Source: an uncultured Bacteroidales bacterium (lineage in GTDB: Bacteria; Bacteroidota; Bacteroidia; Bacteroidales; UBA932). Taken from it: a stretch of DNA of 35,622 nucleotides. The position numbers and the translations under genes are program-made. Under the pieces are notes generated by a model. It was given only the letters and a program-made list of their open reading frames with translations, made no database searches and was not told where the DNA came from. This document shows, piece after piece, positions 10,657-19,493 of this stretch (within the stretch, counting starts at the first letter, position 1; each line of letters begins with the position of its first letter). Location of the stretch: contig CAMFSN010000003.1 of assembly GCA_945983015.1 (NCBI GenBank), positions 1-35,622 of the forward strand, written 5' to 3'.

Positions 10657-12607
10657 GAAACTCTATATCATATTGGGTGCAAGCCTGCTGATATGCGGAT
10701 GCCAGAACGCAGAACTCATCCTGCCTCAGGAGCAAACTGCTCCAGGAAGGGATGACTCCGTGGTTCAGGGTGAACTTCTGGTAAAATTCAGCCCTCAAGT
10801 CGCCGGCATCATAGAACAGCAAGGCTTGTGCAAAAGTTCCTCCATCTCAGTGAATGAAGTGCTTCAGACACTTCAAGGCTGCACTGTAGAAAGGGTATTT
10901 CCCGTGGATAAAAGAACTGAGGAAACTGCAGTAAAGGAAGGCCTGAACCTCTGGTACGTAGTCCGCTTTGATGAAGGAGTGGAACAGGACAAGCTGGGAA
11001 GCAGACTCAACAAACTGGGAGAAGTCAGCCGCGTGGAATACAACCGCAGCCTCAAAAAGGCCTACACCGGCCGCTCCATACCTTTTCAGCAGACCAAGGC
11101 AGGAGGCGAATCCTATTTCAAGTATCAGTGGAACCTGCATAACACGGGCGATCTGAAAGAGCGGAAATTCATAGCCGGAGCAGATGTCAATGTTCTGAAA
11201 GCCTGGGATTTAAGCTGCGGAGATCCGGATATCATAGTAGCCGTTCTGGACGAAGGCGTGGATTATACCCATCCTGAACTCGCCCCTAATATGTGGACTA
11301 ACGAAGACGAGATCTTCCGCTCCCACCAGGACAATGACGGCAACGGCTATGTCGGGGACTATTACGGTTATAATTTCACCAGAGGCACCGGAGTCATATC
11401 TACTGACGACGTAAACGACAGCGGACACGGCACACACGTGGCCGGAGTCATAGCAGCTCTGAATGACGGAGAAGGACTCGAAAGCATAGCAGGAGGCAAA
11501 AATGGACAGAAAGGCGTACGCATTATGTCCTGCCAGATTTTCAGCGGGAACTATGCCGGCACCGTGCTCGACGAAGTCAGGGCCATCAAATACGCCGCTG
11601 ACAACGGAGCGGTAATCCTGCAGTGCAGCTGGGGCTATACTTCCGGTGCCGCAAACCCATACGACTGGATGCCACAGTACGGGGATGACGACAGTTGGAA
11701 GAAGGATAATATGCTGGAGGCCAAGGCTCTTGACTACTTTATCCACAATGCCGGCTCCCCTGACGGAGTAATCGACGGAGGCATAGCCATCTTCGCCGCC
11801 GGCAACGAAAGCGCTCCTGCTGCAGGATACCCTGGAGCCTATCCGGACTTCGTATCCGTAGCCGCAACTGCCGGAGATTACAGCCCGGCCATCTATACGA
11901 ACTTCGGCCCCGGAACCACCATCAGTGCCCCGGGCGGAGATCAGGACTACTACTATGACTGGGGCGAAGGCTCGAACAAGGGTGCCATAGGCTGCATCCT
12001 CTCCACGATGCCACGCACTGTCAGCCCGAGCGGCTACGGCTATATGGAAGGCACCTCAATGGCCTGTCCGCACGTAAGTGGAGTAGTGGCCCTCGGACTA
12101 TCCTATGCCGCCCAGCTGCGCAGGCACTTCAAGGCTGAAGAAGTCATAGAATTACTCTATTCTTCGGCTCAGGAGATAGAGAGTCACTGGAATACGGATG
12201 AACTCAAATACTATTACAAATGGGTGGCAGACCTGGGCGAAAACCATTACAACTCCATAGACCTGAATGCCTACAAGGGTAAGATGGGTGCCGGTCAGGC
12301 CGATGCCTACGCCTTCCTCAAAGCCATAGAGGGAGCAGGAGTGGAGATGAGTTTTCCAAATGTCCTGCTGACTCTGGGCCAAGAGGCCCGATACTCCCCT
12401 GCCAGGTATTTCCAAAACGGAGAAAATCTCAGCTACAGCCTCGAGATTGAACAAAAGGGCATAGCAGATGCCAAGTTAGAAGGCTCGCAGCTGTTATTCT
12501 ACGGACTCGCTCAGGGTCAGACCAAGGCCAAAATCAGTGCAGGGGACGGCCAGAGCTTTGATTTTGTGATTACTGTCAGAGAAAACAGCGGACAAGGCTG
12601 GTTATAA
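10649..12607 (+). CDS. S8 family subtilisin-like serine protease, predicted lipoprotein
   Basis: Catalytic motifs VAVLDEGVDYTHP (Asp201), DSGHGTHVAGVIA (His260), AAGNESAPAAGYPG (oxyanion Asn region), MEGTSMACPHVSG (Ser470). Lipobox LLICGCQN. Confidence 0.95.
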   Translation: MNKKLYIILGASLLICGCQNAELILPQEQTAPGRDDSVVQGELLVKFSPQVAGIIEQQGLCKSSSISVNEVLQTLQGCTVERVFPVDKRTEETAVKEGLNLWYVVRFDEGVEQDKLGSRLNKLGEVSRVEYNRSLKKAYTGRSIPFQQTKAGGESYFKYQWNLHNTGDLKERKFIAGADVNVLKAWDLSCGDPDIIVAVLDEGVDYTHPELAPNMWTNEDEIFRSHQDNDGNGYVGDYYGYNFTRGTGVISTDDVNDSGHGTHVAGVIAALNDGEGLESIAGGKNGQKGVRIMSCQIFSGNYAGTVLDEVRAIKYAADNGAVILQCSWGYTSGAANPYDWMPQYGDDDSWKKDNMLEAKALDYFIHNAGSPDGVIDGGIAIFAAGNESAPAAGYPGAYPDFVSVAATAGDYSPAIYTNFGPGTTISAPGGDQDYYYDWGEGSNKGAIGCILSTMPRTVSPSGYGYMEGTSMACPHVSGVVALGLSYAAQLRRHFKAEEVIELLYSSAQEIESHWNTDELKYYYKWVADLGENHYNSIDLNAYKGKMGAGQADAYAFLKAIEGAGVEMSFPNVLLTLGQEARYSPARYFQNGENLSYSLEIEQKGIADAKLEGSQLLFYGLAQGQTKAKISAGDGQSFDFVITVRENSGQGWL

Positions 12608-13266
12608 TGAATAAAGGCTTTTTGAGCATATTCCTAGGATTGTCTCTGTGCCTGAGTGCAGGCGCACAGAGTCTCTATTTTCCTGTTAGCGTTCTGGAAG
12701 GAGGCAGTATCAAGGAGAGCGATCCCATACAGAGTTTCAGCTACGAGTTCGAGAACATAAGCGGGAAGCCACTGAGGATCAGTTCCCTTAGGACCAACTG
12801 CTCCTGCTCGTCAGCCACTTGCAGTGCAGACTTGATTCAGCCCGGAGAAAAGGCTAGCATCATCCTGAAATACTCACCAAAGGGCAGAAGCGGAAGTTTC
12901 GACAGCAAAGTATATGTTTATACCGACCAGTCTGAGGAAGTAGAAAGCATCCTAAGCCTTAGGATAAGAGTGGTGGACGATTCCCCTTATCCCTATAGAA
13001 TGGGGCCTTACGCCCTGCAGACTAAGGAGATAGTCTTCCAGAAAGGAAAAAGGGCGAAGTCCAGGATAGGCTATAGGAAACTCTCCGACCAGGCCTCGGA
13101 GCTGAAATTGAGACAGGACTTCCTCCCGCCTTTCCTGAAGGCTAAACTGGGCAAGGAGAGCATTCTGGTGGAATATAAGCCGGACAAGGCTCACTCCAGC
13201 GGGGAGTACCCTCTGTATCTGGAATGTAAAGAGAAACAGACTAAAGTGATAATAAAGGTAAAATAA
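12607..13266 (+). CDS. DUF1573-like secreted protein
   Basis: Signal peptide (FLSIFLGLSLCLSAGAQ). FEFENISGKPLRI...TNCSCSSATCS...IQPGEKASIILKYSPKGRSGSFDSKVYVYTD matches the DUF1573 pattern. 1-nt overlap (TAATG) with the protease. Confidence 0.85.
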   Translation: MNKGFLSIFLGLSLCLSAGAQSLYFPVSVLEGGSIKESDPIQSFSYEFENISGKPLRISSLRTNCSCSSATCSADLIQPGEKASIILKYSPKGRSGSFDSKVYVYTDQSEEVESILSLRIRVVDDSPYPYRMGPYALQTKEIVFQKGKRAKSRIGYRKLSDQASELKLRQDFLPPFLKAKLGKESILVEYKPDKAHSSGEYPLYLECKEKQTKVIIKVK

Positions 13267-13267
13267 T

Positions 13268-13705
13268 ATGAAATTCGTGAAATTCCTTTTGGGCCTGTGC
13301 CTTGCCACAGCGCTGCTATCCTGCAGCAAAGAGAACTCAAAAGACGGAAGTGAACCGCTTCTGGAAGTGAACTATAACAATATCAGCGGAAAGTGGACTC
13401 TGGAGCAAGTTAACGGAAAGACTCTGCTCGATGGAACTTTTCTGGAATTGAGCCTGGAGAGAAGCGAGCACAGTTTCGAGATAGTCACTAATCTGGACAG
13501 CTTCCAGGATGCTCCCCACACGATGAGCGGAACTTATGCCCTGAGCATCAGTGCAGAGCAGGGTGCAGTAATAGAAGGCAAATACGACCACGACAGCGGA
13601 TTCTGGAGCCACGACTATGTAATAGAACGCCTCAGTGCAAGCTCTATGCTCTGGATAGCACTGGACAATCCGGAATTGACACAATTCTTCACGAGAATCA
13701 AGTGA
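13268..13705 (+). CDS. Small lipocalin-like lipoprotein
   Basis: Lipobox (TALLSCSKE), then ISGKWTLEQVNGK...LELSLERSEHSFE...MSGTYALS typical of a small beta-barrel/lipocalin-like domain. Last gene of the operon. Confidence 0.65.
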   Translation: MKFVKFLLGLCLATALLSCSKENSKDGSEPLLEVNYNNISGKWTLEQVNGKTLLDGTFLELSLERSEHSFEIVTNLDSFQDAPHTMSGTYALSISAEQGAVIEGKYDHDSGFWSHDYVIERLSASSMLWIALDNPELTQFFTRIK

Positions 13706-13723
13706 TTTTACATAGCTTTTTGT

Positions 13724-13731
13724 TATATTTG
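13724..13731 (+). promoter_or_regulatory. Candidate -7 promoter box (TATATTTG) for fabD-nifJ
   Basis: Exact match to the Bacteroidetes TAnnTTTG -7 consensus, 28 nt upstream of the fabD ATG. No convincing -33 element. Confidence 0.6.
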
Positions 13732-13759
13732 TAGGAAACTACTAAAACACAAGGCCAAT

Positions 13760-14644
13760 ATGTCTAAAGCATACATTTTCCCCGGCCAAGGGTCACAGTT
13801 CAGCGGTATGGGTCGGAGCCTCTACGAGAGTTCCAGGCAGGCGCGCGAACTTATGGAGGAGGCTGACAAGATACTTGGCTTCAAGATAACTGATATTATG
13901 TTCAATGGCAGCGCAGAGGATCTGAAAAGAACGGAAGTGACTCAGCCTGCCATTTTTATACACTCTTGTGCATTGGCCTTATGCTCTGGACTAAGCAGAC
14001 CGGATATGGTCGCAGGACACTCGCTGGGAGAATTAGCCGCCCTGTGCACAGCCGGAGTGCTGGAATTTCCTCAGGCACTGGAGCTGGTGAGAAGAAGAGC
14101 CGAGGCCATGCAGCGCTGCTGTGAAAAGAATCCGGGAGGAATGGCAGCCATAATAGGACTGGAAGACAAGCTCATAGAAGATTGTTGTGCCTCCGTGCAG
14201 GAAGGGCTCGTGGTAGCAGCAAACTATAATTGTAAAGGTCAAGTGGTTATCTCCGGTGAGATAGAAGCGGTGAATGCCGCCTGCCGGAAGTTAAAGGAGC
14301 TCGGAGCCAAAAGGGCGCTGCCACTGGCGGTGAGCGGAGCTTTCCACAGTGCACTGATGGAAGGGGCCGCGGAGGAATTGGCAGACATAATAGAAAAACT
14401 AGACTTCAAAGACGCACAGATACCTGTATATCAGAACGTTACAGCGAAGCCCGAGAAGGAGGCTTCCAGAATCAGGGAAAACCTGCTGAGGCAGCTCACG
14501 TCACCTGTACTCTGGACAAAGACGGTGGAGAATATGCTCGCCGACGGAGCCGACTCCTTCTTGGAACTGGGTCCCGGAACAGTGCTTCAGGGACTGGTAA
14601 GAAGGATTGCGGGAGCGGAAGTGGAAATCAGTGGAATTCAATAA
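13760..14644 (+). CDS. fabD: Malonyl-CoA:ACP transacylase
   Basis: FPGQGSQFSGMG, GHSLGELAALCTAG (nucleophile Ser), GAFHSALM; full-length. Confidence 0.97.
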   Translation: MSKAYIFPGQGSQFSGMGRSLYESSRQARELMEEADKILGFKITDIMFNGSAEDLKRTEVTQPAIFIHSCALALCSGLSRPDMVAGHSLGELAALCTAGVLEFPQALELVRRRAEAMQRCCEKNPGGMAAIIGLEDKLIEDCCASVQEGLVVAANYNCKGQVVISGEIEAVNAACRKLKELGAKRALPLAVSGAFHSALMEGAAEELADIIEKLDFKDAQIPVYQNVTAKPEKEASRIRENLLRQLTSPVLWTKTVENMLADGADSFLELGPGTVLQGLVRRIAGAEVEISGIQ

Positions 14645-14667
14645 ACAAATCATCATTTATACAAACT

Positions 14668-17600
14668 ATGTCTAAAGAAAAGAAATTTATTACCTGTGAT
14701 GGTAATCAGGCTGCGAGCAACATCGCATACCTTTTCAGCGAGAGCGCAGCCATCTACCCTATCACGCCTTCATCCACTATGGCCGAGAATGTGGATGAAT
14801 GGTCAGCAGCAGGAAAAAAGAACCTTTGGGGTGAGACCGTAAAGGTGACCGAGATGCAGAGTGAAGCAGGTGCAGCAGGTGCCGTTCACGGAGCTCTTCA
14901 GGCCGGTGCCCTTACCAGCACCTTCACCGCTTCTCAGGGACTGCTGCTGATGATACCTAATATGTACAAAATCGCAGGTGAGATGCTTCCTACAGTGTTC
15001 CACGTATCTGCCCGCGCCCTTGCCAGCCACGCCCTCTCCATCTTCGGAGATCATCAGGACGTTATGGCCTGCAGGCAGACAGGTTTCGCCATGCTTGCTT
15101 CAGGCTCTGTTCAGGAGGCCCAAGATATGGCAGCTGTAGCCCATCTGTCCACCATCAAGAGCAGCATTCCATTCCTGCATTTCTTCGATGGATTCCGCAC
15201 CTCACACGAGATTCAGAAGATAGAACTGTTAGACGAGCAGGAACTCAAGGGACTGGTCAGCGAGAAGGCCCTTCAGAACTTCCGTAACCGCGCCCTGAAC
15301 CCTGATGCCCCTGTTACCCGTGGTACAGCCCAGAACGGAGACGTTTACTTCCAGGCTGTAGAGTCCAGGAATCAGGCTTACGATGCCGTTCCAGACATCG
15401 TCGCCAGATATATGGGAGAAATCGGAGAGATCTCAGGCCGCCAGTACAGACCTTTCGACTACTACGGTTCCCCTGATGCCGAGAACATCATCATCGCTAT
15501 GGGTTCAGTTACCGAGACCATCTGCGAGACCATAGACTACCTGAGAGAAAGAGGTCGCAAGTACGGAGTTGTATCCGTTCACCTCTATCGTCCTTTCAGT
15601 GCCAAGTACCTGCTTAAGGTCCTGCCTAAGAATGTAAAGAAAATTGCAGTTCTGGACCGCACCAAGGAGCCTGGTTCTCTGGGAGAGCCTCTTTACCTGG
15701 ACATCAAGACCGTATTCCAGGGTCAGGCCAATGCCCCTCTCATCGTGGGCGGACGCTACGGACTTTCCAGCAAGGATACCACCCCTGCCCAGATTATCGC
15801 CGTATTCGACAACCTCGAGCAGAAAGAGCCTAAGAACGACTTCACCATCGGTATCGTGGATGACGTCACCTTCAAGAGCCTTCCTATCAAGAGCGAGGTC
15901 AGCATCGTAAAACCAGGCACCACCGAGTGCAAGTTCTACGGATTGGGTTCAGACGGTACCGTGGGTGCTAACAAGAACACCATCAAGATCATCGGTTCTC
16001 ACACCGATCTCTACAGCCAGGCTTACTTCGACTACGACTCTAAGAAGTCCGGCGGTTACACCTGCTCACACCTGCGTTTCGGTCAGAAGCCTATCCACGC
16101 CCCATACCTGGTAAACACTCCTGACTTCGTAGCCTGCCACGTTCCTTCCTATCTCGAGAAATACGACGTTCTGAAGGGCATCAAGGAGGGAGGTTCCTTC
16201 CTGCTCAACTCCCTCTGGGACGAAAAGGAAACCATAGAGAGAATCCCTGACCATGTTAAGGCAGTCATCGGACGCAAGCATATCAACTTCTACATCATAA
16301 ACGCTACCAAGATAGCAGCCGAGATCGGTCTGGGCGGAAGGACTAACACCATACTCCAGAGTGCCTTCTTCAGAATCACCGGCATCATCCCTACCGAGGA
16401 TGCAGTAAGCTATATGAAGGCTGCCGCTCTGAAGAGCTACGGAAAGAAGGGTGAGAACGTGGTGAATATGAACTACGCCGCCATCGACCGCGGTGGAGAA
16501 TATGTAAAGGTAACAGTTCCTGCCGAGTGGGCTCAGATCAATGCCAAGTTCAGCAATCACAATGCCAGCCGCCTGGCTACTCCTTTCGTGAAGGAAATCG
16601 CAGATAAGGTTAACGCCCAAGAGGGTGATTCCCTGCCTGTAAGCGCCTTCCTGCCTTACCAGGACGGTACAATGCCTAACGGTACCGCAGCTTATGAGAA
16701 ACGTGGTGTGGCAGTGAACGTTCCTGTATGGGAGCCAGAGAAGTGTATCCAGTGTAACACCTGCGCCTTCGTCTGCCCTCACGCCGCTATCCGTCCATTC
16801 CTGCTCACTGCAGAAGAGGCCGAGAAAGTACCTCAGGGTCTCAAATTCGCTGACGGAAAAGCTAATCTCAAGGAGTACAAATACGCCCTCTCCATCTCTG
16901 TGGCCGACTGTACCGGTTGCGGAAACTGTGTGGACGTATGTCTGGCAAAGGACAAAGCCCTTAGCCTCAAGCCTTATATCGACAACACCGCCGAGCAGCA
17001 AAACTTCGACTATCTTAACTCCAAGGTCGGCTACAAGAAAGTATTCGACCCTAAGAGCAACCTTAAGAACGCTCAGTTCGCCCAGCCTCTCTTCGAGTTC
17101 AGCGGCGCCTGTGCAGGCTGCGGTGAGACTCCATACATTAAGAACATCACCCAGCTATTCGGTGACCATATGATGATAGCCAACGCTACCGGTTGCTCTT
17201 CCATCTACGGTGCATCCTTCCCTTCCAGCCCTTATTGTACAGACGAAAAGGGTCACGGACCTGCTTGGCAGAACTCCCTCTTCGAGGACTTCTGCGAATT
17301 CGGTCTGGGTATGAGACTTGGAAGCGAGAGAAAGAGAGAGACAGTAGCCGAGTTGATGAAGAAGGGGCTGCAGTGCTCTTGCTGCTCTGACGAGATGAAG
17401 ACTCTCTTCCAGAGCTGGCTGGACAACCGCTCCGACTATAAGACCACCCGCGAAATCGCCGACAAGCTTGTTCCTCTTATGGAGGCTTGTGGCTGCGACA
17501 CCTGCAAGGAGCTCCTTGCCCTCAAGCAGTTCATTCCTGCCCGCAGCCAGTGGATTATCGGTGGTGACGGTGCCTCTTACGACATCGGTTACGGCGGACT

Positions 17601-18192
17601 CGACCACGTACTCGCTTCAGGTGAGAACGTGAACATACTCGTACTCGACACTGAGGTCTACTCTAACACCGGTGGACAGTCCTCCAAGGCCACCCCTGCA
17701 GGAGCCATCGCCAAGTTCGCGGCTTCCGGAAAGAAGATACGCAAGAAGGACCTCGGAATGATGGCTATGAGTTACGGCTATGTATATGTGGCTCAGGTAG
17801 CTATGGGTGCCAGCCCTGTTCAGTACCTGAACGCTATCAAGGAGGCCGAGGCATACGACGGACCATCCCTTATCATCGCCTACGCTCCTTGTATCAACCA
17901 CGGACTCAAGGCTGGTATGGGACTTAGCCAGAAAGAAGAGAAACTCGCAGTGGAATGTGGATACTGGCATCTCTACCGTTATAATCCTACTCTCGAGGAG
18001 CAGGGTAAGAAAGCCTTCAGCCTCGACAGCAAGGAGCCTGACTGGAGCAAGTTCCAGGACTTCCTCAAGGGCGAGGTTCGTTTCTCATCCCTGACCAAAC
18101 TCTATCCTGAAAAGGCCGGAGAGTTGCTCGAGAAGACTGAGGAATACGCAAAGATCCGCTATAACAACTATAAGAAACTTTCTCAGGAATAA
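14668..18192 (+). CDS. nifJ: Pyruvate:ferredoxin (flavodoxin) oxidoreductase
   Basis: 1174 aa; N-terminal GNQAASNIAYLFSESAAIYPITPSS; ferredoxin clusters CIQCNTCAFVCP and CTGCGNCVDVC; TPP region GGDGASYDIGYGGLDHVLASGENVN; EVYSNTGGQ. Confidence 0.98.
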   Translation: MSKEKKFITCDGNQAASNIAYLFSESAAIYPITPSSTMAENVDEWSAAGKKNLWGETVKVTEMQSEAGAAGAVHGALQAGALTSTFTASQGLLLMIPNMYKIAGEMLPTVFHVSARALASHALSIFGDHQDVMACRQTGFAMLASGSVQEAQDMAAVAHLSTIKSSIPFLHFFDGFRTSHEIQKIELLDEQELKGLVSEKALQNFRNRALNPDAPVTRGTAQNGDVYFQAVESRNQAYDAVPDIVARYMGEIGEISGRQYRPFDYYGSPDAENIIIAMGSVTETICETIDYLRERGRKYGVVSVHLYRPFSAKYLLKVLPKNVKKIAVLDRTKEPGSLGEPLYLDIKTVFQGQANAPLIVGGRYGLSSKDTTPAQIIAVFDNLEQKEPKNDFTIGIVDDVTFKSLPIKSEVSIVKPGTTECKFYGLGSDGTVGANKNTIKIIGSHTDLYSQAYFDYDSKKSGGYTCSHLRFGQKPIHAPYLVNTPDFVACHVPSYLEKYDVLKGIKEGGSFLLNSLWDEKETIERIPDHVKAVIGRKHINFYIINATKIAAEIGLGGRTNTILQSAFFRITGIIPTEDAVSYMKAAALKSYGKKGENVVNMNYAAIDRGGEYVKVTVPAEWAQINAKFSNHNASRLATPFVKEIADKVNAQEGDSLPVSAFLPYQDGTMPNGTAAYEKRGVAVNVPVWEPEKCIQCNTCAFVCPHAAIRPFLLTAEEAEKVPQGLKFADGKANLKEYKYALSISVADCTGCGNCVDVCLAKDKALSLKPYIDNTAEQQNFDYLNSKVGYKKVFDPKSNLKNAQFAQPLFEFSGACAGCGETPYIKNITQLFGDHMMIANATGCSSIYGASFPSSPYCTDEKGHGPAWQNSLFEDFCEFGLGMRLGSERKRETVAELMKKGLQCSCCSDEMKTLFQSWLDNRSDYKTTREIADKLVPLMEACGCDTCKELLALKQFIPARSQWIIGGDGASYDIGYGGLDHVLASGENVNILVLDTEVYSNTGGQSSKATPAGAIAKFAASGKKIRKKDLGMMAMSYGYVYVAQVAMGASPVQYLNAIKEAEAYDGPSLIIAYAPCINHGLKAGMGLSQKEEKLAVECGYWHLYRYNPTLEEQGKKAFSLDSKEPDWSKFQDFLKGEVRFSSLTKLYPEKAGELLEKTEEYAKIRYNNYKKLSQE

Positions 18193-19463
18193 TCCTGAAA
18201 AAGTCCATACTTTAGAATTATCGAGGCGATTTCGGGATCGAGATTGCCTCGATATTTATATGTAGGCTCCATAGCTACAGCCAATTCCAATTCCTCCACC
18301 GCCTTCTGCTCAAGACCTCTTCTGGCATAGGCTATGGATAGCAGGTAATGCGAGGCTGCGCTCTTCTGACCCAGAGCCTCGAGAATCTGACTCGCGGTGG
18401 CATTGTATTCCAAGGCCAAGTATGCCAATGCGCTATGGTAGTCGCCATAGTCCGCGAGCAATTCCAAAGCCTGCTCCCAACTGCGCTGCTTAAGCAGAGC
18501 CACTCCCTTCAGGTAAGTGCTGTCCCCAGAGTGCCTTCGACAAAGCGCTTCGTCCGTAAGGGAACTCAGCGAACTGACATAATAAGTGATAGGCTCAGTG
18601 GCCTTGAAGGAATACAGGACTTTCTTCCCATCCCAGATCTCGGTTTTAATTTTCAGGCTGAATTTGTTAAGTGAAGCTCTGGATTTTATACTCTGTCTGT
18701 AGAGATAGACAAAACTCCTGCTTGGATCCAAGCAGGTACTGTCCCTTCTTACGGAACTATCCTCCAGGGGAGTCGTAATCAGTTTATCCCTATATTCCTG
18801 CTGACGGGATTTCTTAAAGGCATTGAAACCGATAAGCAGGGGTCTTCTAAAATGTCTCTCCAGACTTTCATCGGACATATCGGAGTTTGGAAAACGAGCT
18901 TTAAACCAGTCCACCTGCCCCCTGTCTACAAATCTGCTCGAATCGGCGGAAAGAGAAGAGAGGAAAGAATCGTACTTTCTGGCCGCCTTTAACTGAGCCT
19001 TTCTGAAATCTTCCCCGGTTAAGTAAACGGGGCTTAGACTCAGAGAGTCATTCTCGAAATACAGCACCGGATAAAAGCGAAGCTGCCAGGAAGGGTCCTG
19101 AAGGGAATCTGTAGCCACTATCATAAAGTCAAAGCGGATAAGTCCGGCCCTTTCGGCCGTGTTACGAAACCTGGCCACTATCACCGCCGCATCCAGGTTC
19201 TCAAAGGCAGTCACTTCCCCACTGTCCTCATCCCTTTTTACTGACATAGCATACAGGCCCTCCGAATCCTCTGCGTAAGACCTTCCCTCCCCAGCATATC
19301 GCCGCAGTTCGCCTTCCCCTGGGAGCATTAGAGAAGAATTTACCCCGCTCTTACGGATGGAATTGAGTTTGGCCGTGGGACCACAGGAGACAAAGAAGAG
19401 ACAGAAAAGCAATTTCCAAAGTGGCGACAAAGGGCCGCCGGATAGTTTAAGATTAGAAATCAT
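18183..19463 (-). CDS. Hypothetical secreted/lipoprotein with C-terminal TPR-like repeats
   Basis: Signal with lipobox-like LFCLFFVSCGPT. C-terminal helical repeats (LAYLALEYNATASQILEALGQKSAASHYLLSIAYARRGLEQKAVEELELAVAMEP). Overlaps the nifJ 3' end by 10 bp, convergent. Confidence 0.75.
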   Translation of the reverse strand: MISNLKLSGGPLSPLWKLLFCLFFVSCGPTAKLNSIRKSGVNSSLMLPGEGELRRYAGEGRSYAEDSEGLYAMSVKRDEDSGEVTAFENLDAAVIVARFRNTAERAGLIRFDFMIVATDSLQDPSWQLRFYPVLYFENDSLSLSPVYLTGEDFRKAQLKAARKYDSFLSSLSADSSRFVDRGQVDWFKARFPNSDMSDESLERHFRRPLLIGFNAFKKSRQQEYRDKLITTPLEDSSVRRDSTCLDPSRSFVYLYRQSIKSRASLNKFSLKIKTEIWDGKKVLYSFKATEPITYYVSSLSSLTDEALCRRHSGDSTYLKGVALLKQRSWEQALELLADYGDYHSALAYLALEYNATASQILEALGQKSAASHYLLSIAYARRGLEQKAVEELELAVAMEPTYKYRGNLDPEIASIILKYGLFQDYS

Positions 19464-19493
19464 AGTCGTATAAGTTTGGTTTATAATAAGTTT

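Noticed and set aside
14996-15010. Possible parS half-site (tgttccacgt)
   Set aside because: Only the left half resembles TGTTTCACGTGAAACA, it is inside nifJ, and the right half does not match. I saw no full parS in the window.
16066-17001. 311-aa minus-strand ORF inside nifJ
   Set aside because: Antisense to a highly conserved coding region; no recognisable domain. Explained by codon bias of the sense strand.
18183-18260. Possible terminator after nifJ (atcgaggcgatttcgggatcgagattgcctcgat)
   Set aside because: ATCGAGGC/GCCTCGAT is an imperfectly spaced inverted repeat, but it lies in the coding region of the minus-strand lipoprotein gene and lacks a T-tract after it, so I do not call it a terminator.
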